This document shows, in pieces, positions 1 to 9,184 of a stretch of DNA of 64,000 nucleotides. The stretch lies in NCBI RefSeq assembly GCF_001586775.1, contig NZ_LQXS01000002.1, positions 434,001 to 498,000 on the forward strand. The letters are read 5' to 3'. Numbering within the stretch: the first letter of the stretch is position 1; every line of letters starts with the position of its first letter. Source of the stretch: Sphingobacterium populi. Its GTDB lineage: Bacteria; Bacteroidota; Bacteroidia; Sphingobacteriales; Sphingobacteriaceae. Below the pieces are notes generated by a model, which did no database searches, was not told where the DNA came from, and worked only from the letters and a program-made list of their open reading frames with translations. The position numbers and the translations under genes were made by a program.

Positions 1-361
1 AACCACTGGAGTCGCTGGTGCGTACTTTGATTAAATAACCATCATCTCCAGCAATATCGTGTACCTCTAATACTTCTGGTATTTTGGCCAGTAAAAGACC
101 TACACGCTGATCGCCGATATTGTCGTGTGATTTGATGAATATAAATGACAGCATCTTCTGATCTAAGGCATCTGGATTGATATGCGTGTGATAATCCAAA
201 ATAACACTTTTGTGTTCAAGCTTCTTTACTCGCTCCAATATTGCCGACGGTGCCATGCCCAACTCCCGCGCAATATCTGCATTATTCGTGCGGGCATTTT
301 GCTGCATGATCCGTAGTATTTGCAGGTCGATCTGATCTAAATTATATTCCACTTTTTCCAT
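1..361 (-). CDS. Lrp/AsnC family transcriptional regulator (C-terminus beyond window)
   Basis: Partial gene: I translated the minus strand from the ATG at 361-359 and it stays open for 120 codons to the left edge. The N-terminus (MEKVEYNLDQIDLQILRIMQ) followed by NARTNNADIARELGMAPSA is the typical AsnC-type winged helix-turn-helix, with a recognition helix ending in LERVKKLE. From about residue 65 the segment with LSFIFIKS and the later HDIAGDDGYLIKVR corresponds to the RAM/Lrp ligand-binding domain, where GDDGYLIKV is the usual effector/oligomerisation stretch. Lrp-family proteins bind DNA as dimers that stack into octamers and respond to amino or keto acids. The gene is divergent from the FAD/Fe-S dehydrogenase at 602, and the shared intergenic region holds a phased set of palindromes (387-489), so autoregulation plus control of the dehydrogenase is a reasonable inference. 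The ligand is unknown. Confidence 0.9.
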   Translation of the reverse strand, partial: MEKVEYNLDQIDLQILRIMQQNARTNNADIARELGMAPSAILERVKKLEHKSVILDYHTHINPDALDQKMLSFIFIKSHDNIGDQRVGLLLAKIPEVLEVHDIAGDDGYLIKVRTSDSSG

Positions 362-386
362 AGCGCCACAAAAGTAAATATTATCT

Positions 387-489
387 GAATATTGTTCGTT
401 AATTTATTGTAAATAGTGAATATTATTCCTTGTGTTGTGGTTTTTGAGAATATAAGACAGTGTGTTGCGGTTAGTTGTGAATAATATTC
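387..489. promoter_or_regulatory. Phased operator-like array between Lrp/AsnC gene and dehydrogenase
   Basis: The dyad GAATANTATTC occurs as a perfect palindrome at 418-428 (GAATATTATTC) and 479-489 (GAATAATATTC), and with one mismatch at 387-397 (GAATATTGTTC). A fourth half-site, GAATA, starts at 448. Motif starts are at 387, 418, 448 and 479, so the spacing is 31, 30 and 31 bp, about three helical turns each. This places all four on one face of the DNA, which fits wrapping around an Lrp-type octamer. Binding by the adjacent Lrp/AsnC protein is inferred. Confidence 0.55.
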
Positions 490-601
490 TTGAATGTTTT
501 TGCAGGTCATTTGTCAGCCCCACTGAGCTTATCGAGATAATCAGGCTGGTTTTGATTATGTTTGTCATACCACGCGCGTGGATGTGATTGTACAGAAGTT
601 T

Positions 602-3517
602 ATGAATAAAGAAGTACTGAGCTCGCTTTCTCCTAATTTAAACGGAAAGCTTTATTACGATCAGGATATTGCTGCTCATAAGACCATGCTTATGGCCTAC
701 GCAACAGATGCTTCGATCTATCAGGAGTTGCCTATGGCTGTTGCTATTCCGCAGGATGAAGCGGATATTCAACAATTGATAAATTTTGCCAAATCACATC
801 ATATGACGCTTATTCCGCGTACGGCTGGCACTTCACTAGCTGGACAAGTAGTTGGTAGCGGTATTGTGCTAGATATGTCTCGCTGTTTTCGCGATATTCT
901 CGAGCTGAACCTTCAGGAAGGATGGGTGCGTGTGCAGCCCGGTGTGATCCGTGATGACCTAAATGCATTCCTAAAGCCGTATGGATTGATGTTTGGTCCC
1001 GAAACTTCGACAGCAAGTCGTGCGATGATCGGTGGCATGGTCGGCAACAATTCATCAGGTTTGCATTCCATAGTGTGGGGAGATACACGGCAAAACCTGC
1101 TGTCGGCAACAATATTATTGGATGATGGCTCACGTATGGAAATCGAAGCACTTTCGCCAGCGCAATTGTTGCAAAAGCTCCATCTGAAAAACCGAGAAGG
1201 CGAAATATACCGTCAGCTGAATGATTTATTGACCGACAAAGCGAATCGCAATACTATTGCTAATGGTTACCCCAAAGAAACGTTGACCAGGCGAAATACC
1301 GGTTATGCACTAGATTTGTTAGCAGCGGAGGATCGGCCATTTGATCTTTGCCAATTGTTGGCTGGCTCCGAGGGTACATTGGGCATTATGCTCGAAGCAA
1401 AGCTAAAATTAATGCCGCTGCCACCCGCACAAGTAGGCGTGCTATGTGTGCACTTTGCCGATATGATTTCCTGTATGCACGGGAATATCATTGCGTTGCG
1501 GCATGCACCGCAGGCCTCTGAATTGATTGATAAATATATTTTAGATTTTACAGTAGGTCACCCTACTTATCAACACAATCGTTTTTTTATATCGGGCGAT
1601 CCAGCTGCGTTGCTCATCGTGGAGTTTCGGGCAGAAACGGCAGAGCAAGTGATGGCGAAGGCCGAAGCTTTAAAAGCTGATTTACAAGCTCAAAGTTTGG
1701 GCTATGCTTATCCGCTGGTGATAGGCGACCAAGCTAATTTGGTGTGGGATGTGCGCAAAGCAGGTTTAGGTCTAATCAGAAATCTTCCTGGCGACTCGCA
1801 GCCGGTGAACTTAATAGAAGATTGTGCCGTGGCGCCAGAAGATTTGCCTGCATACGTAACCGATGTGCAAGCGCTGCTGGCCGAAGAAGGTGTGCTTGCT
1901 TCTTATTATGCACACGCCGGTGCAGGCGAATTGCATATCGAGCCTTTTCTCAATCTTAAATCGCCGAAAGGCGTACAGCAGTTTAGACGAATATTAGAAA
2001 AAACCAGCGATCTCGTGCTCAAGTATAATGGTTCCTTAAGTGGCGAACACGGTGATGGTCGCCTGCGTGGCGAATTTATCAGCAAAGTGCTCGGTCAGGA
2101 CGTCTACGCTTTACTCCAACAAGTAAAATATATATTTGATCCCATGGGTATCTTTAATCGACATAAAATTGTCGATACACCACAGATGGATACTTCACTA
2201 CGCTATACAATAGGCAATACGCCCGAAGCGGTCAAGACGTATTTTGACTTTACAAAACAAGAAGGTATACTACGGCTTGCCGAGAAATGCTCTGGATCTG
2301 GAGATTGTCGAAAAACTGAGGTGAGTGGCGGCACGATGTGCCCATCTTTTATGGCTACACGCGATGAAAAGGATACGACACGTGCAAGAGCCAATATTCT
2401 GAGACAATTTCTAACCTCCTCTACACAAAAAAACCGCTTTGCACACGAAGAAATCAAAGAGGTGATGGATCTCTGCCTTAGCTGCAAAGCCTGTAAAAGT
2501 GAATGCCCATCTCAAGTAGATATGGCGAAGATGAAAGCAGAGTTTTTGCAGCATTACTATGATCAGTTTGGCGCTTCATTTCGTGCTAAGATGATCGCTC
2601 ATTTTACCACATTACAACGAATAGCCTCTTTGGCTGCACCACTTTATAATGCGATCGTGCGTTCGTCGCTGGCTTCAGCCATCGTAAAACGAGTCATCGG
2701 TTTTGCCCCACAACGATCGCTGCCATCGGTGGCCGATACCACATTGCAAAGGTGGAAATCGCGGCGATCCAGTATAAAAGTTGCTACGCGAAAGGTATAT
2801 TTCTTTTGCGACGAATTTACCAATTACAATGATGCCGAAATCGGACGAAAAGCTATCTTATTGCTCGAACACTTGGGGTACGAAGTTATTATTCCAGCTC
2901 ACAAAGAGAGCGGACGTACTTACTTGTCCAAAGGGTTTGTAAAAGAAGCGAAAGAATTGGCTCGCCACAATGTGCAGGCACTTGCTTCGTTAGTTAGTGA
3001 CCAAATGCCAATTATTGGTCTAGAACCATCGGCCATTCTGACGTTACGCGATGAATATCTCGACTTGGCTGATGCCGATTGGAAGCCCGCAGCACAGCAT
3101 TTGGCACAGTATGCATTGACGATTGATGAATTTTTGGATCAAGAGATGTTGCGTGGTCATATCGCCAAAACCGCCTTCACCAATACTGCAAAGAGCCTAA
3201 AGATACACGGTCATTGTTATCAAAAAGCGTTTCAGTTGATGCAGCATACCACGAGTATATTATCCTTTCCAGCCAATTATCAAGTGGAGCTGATTCCGTC
3301 CGGTTGCTGCGGTATGGCGGGTTCGTTCGGTTATGAAAAAGAGCACTATGAGGTTTCTATGAAAATTGCGGAATTGGTATTGTTGCCAGCGGTACGGGCG
3401 GCCGGCGAATCCATCATTGTCGCAGCAGGTACATCTTGTAGACACCAAATTGCTGATGGCAGCGGGCGACGTGCCTTTCATCCAGTAGAAGTATTATACG
3501 ATGCATTGATTTTATAG
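602..3517 (+). CDS. FAD-binding and Fe-S cluster dehydrogenase (D-2-hydroxyacid type, YdiJ/GlcD-like)
   Basis: A 971-residue fusion of a GlcD-type flavin dehydrogenase and an Fe-S/CCG electron-transfer module, the same architecture as E. coli YdiJ. The FAD-binding 4 domain is at about residues 45-240, with RTAGTSLAGQ near 73 and GNNSSG. The FAD-oxidase C domain follows, with LSGEHGDGRLRGEF. The Fe-S part has a cysteine group at 563, 569 and 580, then CLSCKACKSECP with cysteines 625, 628, 631 and 635. The C-terminal CCG domain shows GHCYQKAF and SGCCGMAGSFG. Such enzymes oxidise D-2-hydroxy acids (D-lactate, D-2-hydroxyglutarate) and pass electrons towards the quinone pool; the exact substrate cannot be read from sequence. 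I chose the ATG at 602 because an in-frame earlier codon at 578 adds only eight non-conserved residues. It is divergent from the Lrp/AsnC gene and probably under its control. Confidence 0.88.
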   Translation: MNKEVLSSLSPNLNGKLYYDQDIAAHKTMLMAYATDASIYQELPMAVAIPQDEADIQQLINFAKSHHMTLIPRTAGTSLAGQVVGSGIVLDMSRCFRDILELNLQEGWVRVQPGVIRDDLNAFLKPYGLMFGPETSTASRAMIGGMVGNNSSGLHSIVWGDTRQNLLSATILLDDGSRMEIEALSPAQLLQKLHLKNREGEIYRQLNDLLTDKANRNTIANGYPKETLTRRNTGYALDLLAAEDRPFDLCQLLAGSEGTLGIMLEAKLKLMPLPPAQVGVLCVHFADMISCMHGNIIALRHAPQASELIDKYILDFTVGHPTYQHNRFFISGDPAALLIVEFRAETAEQVMAKAEALKADLQAQSLGYAYPLVIGDQANLVWDVRKAGLGLIRNLPGDSQPVNLIEDCAVAPEDLPAYVTDVQALLAEEGVLASYYAHAGAGELHIEPFLNLKSPKGVQQFRRILEKTSDLVLKYNGSLSGEHGDGRLRGEFISKVLGQDVYALLQQVKYIFDPMGIFNRHKIVDTPQMDTSLRYTIGNTPEAVKTYFDFTKQEGILRLAEKCSGSGDCRKTEVSGGTMCPSFMATRDEKDTTRARANILRQFLTSSTQKNRFAHEEIKEVMDLCLSCKACKSECPSQVDMAKMKAEFLQHYYDQFGASFRAKMIAHFTTLQRIASLAAPLYNAIVRSSLASAIVKRVIGFAPQRSLPSVADTTLQRWKSRRSSIKVATRKVYFFCDEFTNYNDAEIGRKAILLLEHLGYEVIIPAHKESGRTYLSKGFVKEAKELARHNVQALASLVSDQMPIIGLEPSAILTLRDEYLDLADADWKPAAQHLAQYALTIDEFLDQEMLRGHIAKTAFTNTAKSLKIHGHCYQKAFQLMQHTTSILSFPANYQVELIPSGCCGMAGSFGYEKEHYEVSMKIAELVLLPAVRAAGESIIVAAGTSCRHQIADGSGRRAFHPVEVLYDALIL

Positions 3518-3615
3518 CGAGATAGCTTAAGGGATTGCGCAAAATAACTCGATAGCGCATTTCGAACTCAAACTAATTTTTTGCAGATTTGTTTAACGAT
3601 CAAAACGAAATAACT

Positions 3616-4266
3616 ATGAATATGAAATATACAGTCGTAGGGATATGTGCCTTGTTTGGTGCTATTGTAGGTTGTCAATCTCCGCAGAAGCAGGAGAAAG
3701 GCACTTCAGATGCGGATAGCAATCAGCAAGTGTTAGAAAGTAGGCCATTCGTCAATGATGAAAACGCCGCTAAGTTTAAGTTTTTTCTGAATATTGTCGA
3801 TACCGAAGAGACGGATTCGACGATGATTTACACGACTAAATCTTTGTTTAAGGAAGATACAGTCGGACTGAAGATCGAAGTGTTAAAGCAAATTGCTGCG
3901 GGCGTAACCGCTACAGGTGAGCCAGATCAAGATAATGGTTTTGTACCGGGAGCGATCCGATTCTCTTCTTTAGGAGCCAGCTCCGATCATTTTGTGCAGG
4001 CTTTGCAAGATCTGTTTGACCTCAAAGATACCGGAAAGATGACTGCTAGTACGATCGCACCACTAGTGTTTTCGTCCAATAACGAAGCCATAGATTTGGA
4101 CAAAAATAAGCAGGCAACGTACAGTTTTAAACTTTTCTTAGAAAACGATATGGGGGCCGAAGCAGAAGTTTTTGCCGTGTTGGATACTTACCGCAAGTCG
4201 TTTGAGATATCCGAAAAAGATAATTCCTATCGCGCGCAGTTGATAGCCGCTTTTGCTGCTAACTAA
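3616..4266 (+). CDS. Predicted lipoprotein of unknown function
   Basis: About 216 residues. The protein begins with a short lipoprotein signal: hydrophobic YTVVGICALFGAIVG followed by Cys, then a low-complexity linker rich in Gln, Lys, Ser and Asp. I do not recognise the mature domain; it is mixed alpha/beta in composition with one run of acidic residues and no clear catalytic motif. The earlier in-frame codon at 3589 would place a charged stretch before the signal peptide, so the ATG at 3616 is preferred. It sits alone 99 bases after the dehydrogenase and closely precedes a secreted protein gene at 4299, so it could be the first gene of a run of secreted proteins. Anchoring to the periplasmic or outer-membrane face is inferred from the lipobox only. 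Confidence 0.7.
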   Translation: MNMKYTVVGICALFGAIVGCQSPQKQEKGTSDADSNQQVLESRPFVNDENAAKFKFFLNIVDTEETDSTMIYTTKSLFKEDTVGLKIEVLKQIAAGVTATGEPDQDNGFVPGAIRFSSLGASSDHFVQALQDLFDLKDTGKMTASTIAPLVFSSNNEAIDLDKNKQATYSFKLFLENDMGAEAEVFAVLDTYRKSFEISEKDNSYRAQLIAAFAAN

Positions 4267-4298
4267 TATCATTTGTGTATCTCTGGCATCGCTATAAG

Positions 4299-5198
4299 AT
4301 GAAATTAATGTATGTGCGATTTAGCCTGATCTTGACGTTGATAGTATTTTCTATCAGCTTGATGCAGGCTCAGGTACATTCGGTAGAAAACCGACAAGTT
4401 CTCGGAAAAGTCAAACATCCTTCTTTACAGGAATTATCGGGCATTGTGCCATCGGTGGCTAATCCAAACTGTTTTTGGGTGCACAACGATAGTGGGGATG
4501 ATGCACATATATATTTGATTGATTCGGCTGCGAATCTCTTATGTACCTATATTTTGGAAGGTATAACTGCGAAAGATTTTGAAGAAATTGGATGGATGAT
4601 GCGCGATGGAAAATATCATTTAATAGTGGGTGATATCGGCGATAATCGGAGCAAACGCAAGCACGTTGCATTTCATGTATTTGTCGAGCCTATTTGGCAA
4701 AAAGGCGAAAAGCAGGCAACTGTTACGCATCTCGATTCCTACCAGGTTGTGTATCCCGATGGACCGCGCGATGCAGAGGCCTTTTTTGTAGATCCGCTAA
4801 CGGATCAATTGATACTCATTTCCAAAAGAGATTTTCATGTGCACGTGTATAGCGCTGATTTTTTGCAAAAGCACTCCACATATGATGCCGCCACGAGCAA
4901 ACCGTATCTTCTAAAAAAAGAAATAGAGTTACCGTTATTTTTTGTCACGGCGGCAGATATATCTAGCAACGGGCAAGATATATTGATTAAAAACCTTACC
5001 AGCATCTATCATTGGAAGCGTAAGCCCGCGCAATCGGTAGTAGCGGCTTTGCGCACATCGTTTAATGAAATTCCTTACGCACCAGAACCTCAGGGAGAAG
5101 GTATTGCGTTTGATCGCGATGGACGAAGTTTTTATACAATTAGTGAACGACCATTGGGTTTGGATTCGTACCTTTATCGGTATCAATTCGATAACTAA
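4299..5198 (+). CDS. Secreted protein, probable beta-propeller, function unknown
   Basis: About 299 residues with an N-terminal signal peptide (hydrophobic FSLILTLIVFSISLM ending in AQ). The mature part carries a set of motifs typical of a family of uncharacterised secreted proteins: ELSGI, WVHNDSGDDAHIYLID, DFEEIGW and VGDIGDN, then FFVTAADISSNGQDILIK and EGIAFDRDGRSFYTISE near the end. The repeating strand-turn pattern with DxDG-like turns suggests a propeller fold related in shape to phytase-like or SdiA-regulated proteins; no active site is evident. ATG codons at 4275, 4299 and 4308 are possible; 4299 gives the most regular signal peptide. Its stop TAA at 5196-5198 overlaps the ATG of the esterase gene by one base, so the two are very likely co-translated. 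Confidence 0.65.
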   Translation: MKLMYVRFSLILTLIVFSISLMQAQVHSVENRQVLGKVKHPSLQELSGIVPSVANPNCFWVHNDSGDDAHIYLIDSAANLLCTYILEGITAKDFEEIGWMMRDGKYHLIVGDIGDNRSKRKHVAFHVFVEPIWQKGEKQATVTHLDSYQVVYPDGPRDAEAFFVDPLTDQLILISKRDFHVHVYSADFLQKHSTYDAATSKPYLLKKEIELPLFFVTAADISSNGQDILIKNLTSIYHWKRKPAQSVVAALRTSFNEIPYAPEPQGEGIAFDRDGRSFYTISERPLGLDSYLYRYQFDN

Positions 5199-6028
5199 TG
5201 AAGCTACCCTATATTCTATTGTGCTTTCTGCTATGTTGCCAGCAACTAGTAGGTGCGCAAGTCGATACCGTTGAGGTGTTTAGTAATAGCATGCAGAAAA
5301 ACATTAAAACAGTCGTCGTGCAGCCAACAAATACGACTGAAAGTTCATTGCCAACTCTTTACTTATTACATGGTTACAGCGGCAAATACAGCGATTATAT
5401 TCAGCGTGTTGCGCAGCTTCAGGAGTTGGTAGATCGCTATCAAATTTTAGTCGTATGCCCTGATGGCGGATATGGTTCATGGTATTGGGATGTGGATGGT
5501 GATCAAAATTTTCAGTATGAAACATTCGTCTCCAACGAATTAGTAGATTATATCTCCGCAAACTTTCCAGCTAGCTCAGAAGCACGCTATCGTGCCATCA
5601 CAGGATTTAGTATGGGCGGACATGGTGCGCTTTATCTCGCGCTACGGCACCAAGATGTTTACGGAGCGGTCGCGAGCATCGCTGGTGGTGTTGATATTCG
5701 TCCATTTCCTAATAACTGGGATATGGCCAAGCGCTTAGGTTCTTATGCGCAAAATGCTTCAACTTGGGAATCGCACACCGTGATGGAAATGCTGCATCTG
5801 GTAGGTAGCAATCCATTGCCTATATACATCGACTGTGGTCGTGATGATTTTTTTCATGAAGTAAATTTACGATTGCATAATCGCATGACTTATCTTAATA
5901 TACCACACCATTATCAGAGTATGCCTGGCAAACATGATTGGGCTTATGTCTCCAAATCACTTGATTTTCAATTTGCTTTTTTTCACCAATTTTTCGGTGG
6001 TTCTAAAAAACAAGATTCACACAACTAA
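5198..6028 (+). CDS. Secreted esterase, alpha/beta hydrolase (esterase D/feruloyl esterase-like)
   Basis: 276 residues with a Sec signal (LPYILLCFLLCCQQLVGAQ). The family is the putative esterase/Esterase D family (PF00756): LPTLYLLHGYSGKYSDYI provides the oxyanion-hole HGY, CPDGGYGSWYWD is typical, and the nucleophile elbow is GFSMGGHGAL. The Asp of the triad is likely in YIDCGRDDFF and the His in GKHDWAYV. Such enzymes hydrolyse acyl esters, including feruloyl or acetyl groups on plant polysaccharides; the substrate here is not determined. The start overlaps the preceding stop by one base, and the TonB receptor gene begins nine bases after its stop, so transcription as one unit is likely. 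Confidence 0.85.
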   Translation: MKLPYILLCFLLCCQQLVGAQVDTVEVFSNSMQKNIKTVVVQPTNTTESSLPTLYLLHGYSGKYSDYIQRVAQLQELVDRYQILVVCPDGGYGSWYWDVDGDQNFQYETFVSNELVDYISANFPASSEARYRAITGFSMGGHGALYLALRHQDVYGAVASIAGGVDIRPFPNNWDMAKRLGSYAQNASTWESHTVMEMLHLVGSNPLPIYIDCGRDDFFHEVNLRLHNRMTYLNIPHHYQSMPGKHDWAYVSKSLDFQFAFFHQFFGGSKKQDSHN

Positions 6029-6037
6029 CTACTCGTG

Positions 6038-8358
6038 ATGCTTAGGATATTCTTTGCACTATATACGTTATTGCTTTTTACGGCAGTTGCTCAAGCACAA
6101 AATCGGGTTACCTTAAGTGGTTTCGTAAAGAATGCGGAATCTGGCGAAACCATGATTGGTGCGATGATACGATTTCCAGACTTAGATATTTCGGCAAGTA
6201 CCAATAGCTATGGTTTTTTTCCATACAAGTACCTGTTGGCACCCACCGTGTAGAAGTATCTTATGTGGGATATAGTACGTTATCCAGTACGGTGGAGCTG
6301 AATAAAAATGTGCAACGTAGTTTCGAAATTAGTAATGCGGAAAAAGAAATCGAGGAAATAGTTGTATCTGCATCTTCTAGACCCAACCAAGTTAGGAGTC
6401 CGCAGATGGGCGCCGTAAAGATTACCACAGAGGAGATTAAGAAAGTTCCAGTAATTTTTGGAGAACCAGATATTCTCAAAACAATTCAATTATTGCCAGG
6501 TGTGGCTACCGGCAATGAAGGTTCATCCAACTTTTTCGTGCGTGGTGGTGGTGGAGATCAAAATCTTATTTTGTTGGATGAGGCTATTGTGTACAACGCG
6601 TCTCACTTATTAGGCTTCTTTTCAACCTTTAATTCGGATGCGATCAAAGATGTCAATTTGTTTAAAGGCGGTATTCCAGCACAATATGGTGGACGTATCT
6701 CTTCTGTATTGGACATCAATATGTTAGATGGAAATAAAAAAGAATTTGGTGTCGAGGGTGGGGTCGGATTAATCGCCTCGCGATTGAAAATTGATGGTCC
6801 AATTGTCAAAGACAAAAGCTCATTCATGGTCAGTGGTCGCCGTACTTACGCTGATTTATTCTTAAAACTGTCTAACGACGAGAATATAAACCAAAGCAAG
6901 CTCTACTTTTACGATCTCAATGCAAAGATGAACTATAAGATCAATGATCGTAATACGCTTTATTTATCTGGTTATTTCGGTAAAGATGATTTGGGATATT
7001 CTGATCGCTTTAGTTTTGACTGGGGAAATGCGACAGCTACCTTGCGTTGGAATAGTATATTAAATGAAAAACTGTTTAGTAATACCTCATTGATTTACAG
7101 TGATTTTACATACAATGTACGTGTAAATAGTAACGACAATGATTTTGGTATTGCATCACAAATAAAAAATTGGAACCTTAAACAAGATTTTACCTACTAT
7201 GGTCTGAATCGGCATTCTATCCGATTTGGTGTGAATGTTTTGAACCAAAAGATTAGTCCAGCCAGTCTCAATGCAGCGGATAATAGTACAGTTAACTCTA
7301 TCTCGGTAGATACACGCCAAGGATACGAATCGGCGATCTATGCTTCAGACGAATGGAAAGTATCTGATCGCTTCTCAATGATCTATGGTTTGCGTCTTAC
7401 CAACTTCACGGTTATGGGACCGGGTACATTTTACGAATTCGATAGCGATGGCGAAGCGATTGGTGAAAAGCAGTACGGACGCGAAGTGGTAAAAAATTAT
7501 CTTAATCTAGAGCCACGGCTCTCGATGAGTTATCAATTAAATCGTAATAATAGTATCAAAGCGTCCTATAATCGGATTGTACAACACTTGCATCAATTGA
7601 CCAATACCACGTCGAGCTTACCCACAGATCAATATGTTATTAGCAGCATGAATATTAAACCGCAAATAGCCGATCAAGTATCTTTGGGCTATTTTCAGAA
7701 TTTTGCGAATAATGGGTACGAGTTCTCTACCGAAATCTATTATAAGGATATGCAAAATCAGATCGATTTTAGGAATGGGGCTGATTTGCAGGCTAACAAT
7801 CAGTTGGAAGGCGACTTGCTTTTTGGAAAAGGTAGAGCATATGGTATTGAATGGCTTTTGCGGAAAAATCGCGGTAAACTCAACGGATGGATAAGTTATA
7901 CACTAGCCAAGAGTGAACGCCAATTTGACCAAATAAATGGTGGAGAATGGTTCAATGCACGACAAGATCGTACGCATGATATCTCAATTGTCGCGATGTA
8001 TGAATTGTCAAAAAGATGGACTGCCGGTGCAACATTTGTGTACAACACGGGTAATGCCATTACATTTCCTTCCGGCAAATACCAGTTAGACGGAAGCACA
8101 AGGTTTTATTACACAGAACGAAATGGCTATCGCATGCCAGACTATCACCGTTTAGATCTTTCAGTAGTTTACGAACCTACACCAGAGAAAAAACGCTTTC
8201 GTTCGAGCTGGGCTTTTGGCGTCTACAATGCTTACAACCGACGCAATGCGTACATCATCGACTTCCGCGAGAATGAGGTGAATCCGAATATCACAGAAGC
8301 ATATAGGATTGCATTATTTGGCGCCATTCCGTCGGTTACTTGGAATTTTAAGTTTTAG
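6038..8358 (+). pseudogene. TonB-dependent outer-membrane receptor, split by a one-base frameshift
   Basis: The first part (start ATG 6038, signal peptide ending AVAQAQ, then the start of a carboxypeptidase-like regulatory domain) runs into a stop at 6251-6253. The second part is open from about 6221 to 8358 in another frame. Adding one T to the T7 run at 6214-6220 joins them: the restored peptide reads GFFSIQVPVGTHRVEVSYVGYS, exactly what this domain normally shows. Then come a plug domain (ILKTIQLLPGVATGNEG, FFVRGGGGDQNLILLDEA, GGRISSVLDI) and a 22-strand-type barrel ending in a phenylalanine (WNFKF). The length, about 773 residues, is normal for a FecA-like receptor. It is probably an energised importer, paired with the DUF4249 lipoprotein downstream. 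I label it pseudogene for the frameshift, but a sequence error is at least as likely as a true lesion. Confidence 0.85.
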
Positions 8359-8362
8359 CAAA

Positions 8363-9184
8363 ATGAAAAGATTTTATAGCTCCTTTTTACTTCTTCTTTT
8401 TTGTCATTTGCTATCATCATGTGAGGAAGTGATTGACATAAACTTGAATGATGCCGACCAACGCGTCGTAATCGAGGCCGATTTGAACAATCTTCCAAGT
8501 GCGCAGGTAATTTACGTGACCCGAACAGTACCTTTTAATGATGCTAGGCCACATGAAGTGGTGACTGATGCAGTTGTGGAGGTAACCGGACCGCGAAATA
8601 ATACTTCTAATTTTATCTATTCGCCCGAACACCAAGGTTATGTAAGTCGGAGTTTCAGCGCTCGAGAAAATAGTACTTACACGCTTCGCGTAATTGTTGA
8701 TGAGAAGGTATATGAATCTACCGAAAGTATGCCAGCACAGGTGCCAGTAGATTCAGTAGGCATGCTTCGAGAAAATATATTTAACGACACCTATTATTTC
8801 GCCACATTTCGCTTTCAGGATCCAGCAGGAGTACCCAACTACTATAAGTACAATGTTTCTGTAGATGGCAGACCTTTTAAATTTTTTAGCGTGTTTAGTG
8901 ATAAGTTCAATGATGGATTGTATGTCACGCATCAAGTGGGAAGTGTCGATAATGATATAGATATCAACTCCAAAGTCGTTGTTCGGCGCCAATCTGTAAG
9001 TGCTGCGGTTTTTAGATATTGGGATGAACTCCAATCGACAAATCCTGGATCTGCTGCTCCGGCAAATCCTACGTCCAATATTTCAAATGGTGCATTGGGC
9101 TATTTTGGGGTGAGTAGCGCCATGATATATGAGTTCGATTTCTCTACATATCAGGAAATAAGTATCCAAGATACCTTACAATAA
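8363..9184 (+). CDS. DUF4249 domain lipoprotein
   Basis: 273 residues. The start at 8363 gives a clean lipoprotein signal (RFYSSFLLLLFCHLLSS then Cys19 or so, followed by EEVIDINL). The N-terminal part EEVIDINLNDADQRVVIEA is the usual opening of DUF4249 (PF14054), a family of immunoglobulin-like secreted proteins that in Bacteroidota lies next to TonB-dependent receptors. Here it begins five bases after the receptor's stop, so it is presumably its surface partner, analogous to but unrelated in sequence to SusD. The last nine bases, including the stop, overlap the 3' end of the convergent deacetylase gene on the other strand. The ligand is unknown. Confidence 0.85.
   Translation: MKRFYSSFLLLLFCHLLSSCEEVIDINLNDADQRVVIEADLNNLPSAQVIYVTRTVPFNDARPHEVVTDAVVEVTGPRNNTSNFIYSPEHQGYVSRSFSARENSTYTLRVIVDEKVYESTESMPAQVPVDSVGMLRENIFNDTYYFATFRFQDPAGVPNYYKYNVSVDGRPFKFFSVFSDKFNDGLYVTHQVGSVDNDIDINSKVVVRRQSVSAAVFRYWDELQSTNPGSAAPANPTSNISNGALGYFGVSSAMIYEFDFSTYQEISIQDTLQ

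Noticed and set aside
557-564. TATGTTTG as -7 box of the FAD/Fe-S dehydrogenase gene
   Set aside because: The motif fits, but no TTTG is found 17-23 bases upstream; kept out for lack of support.
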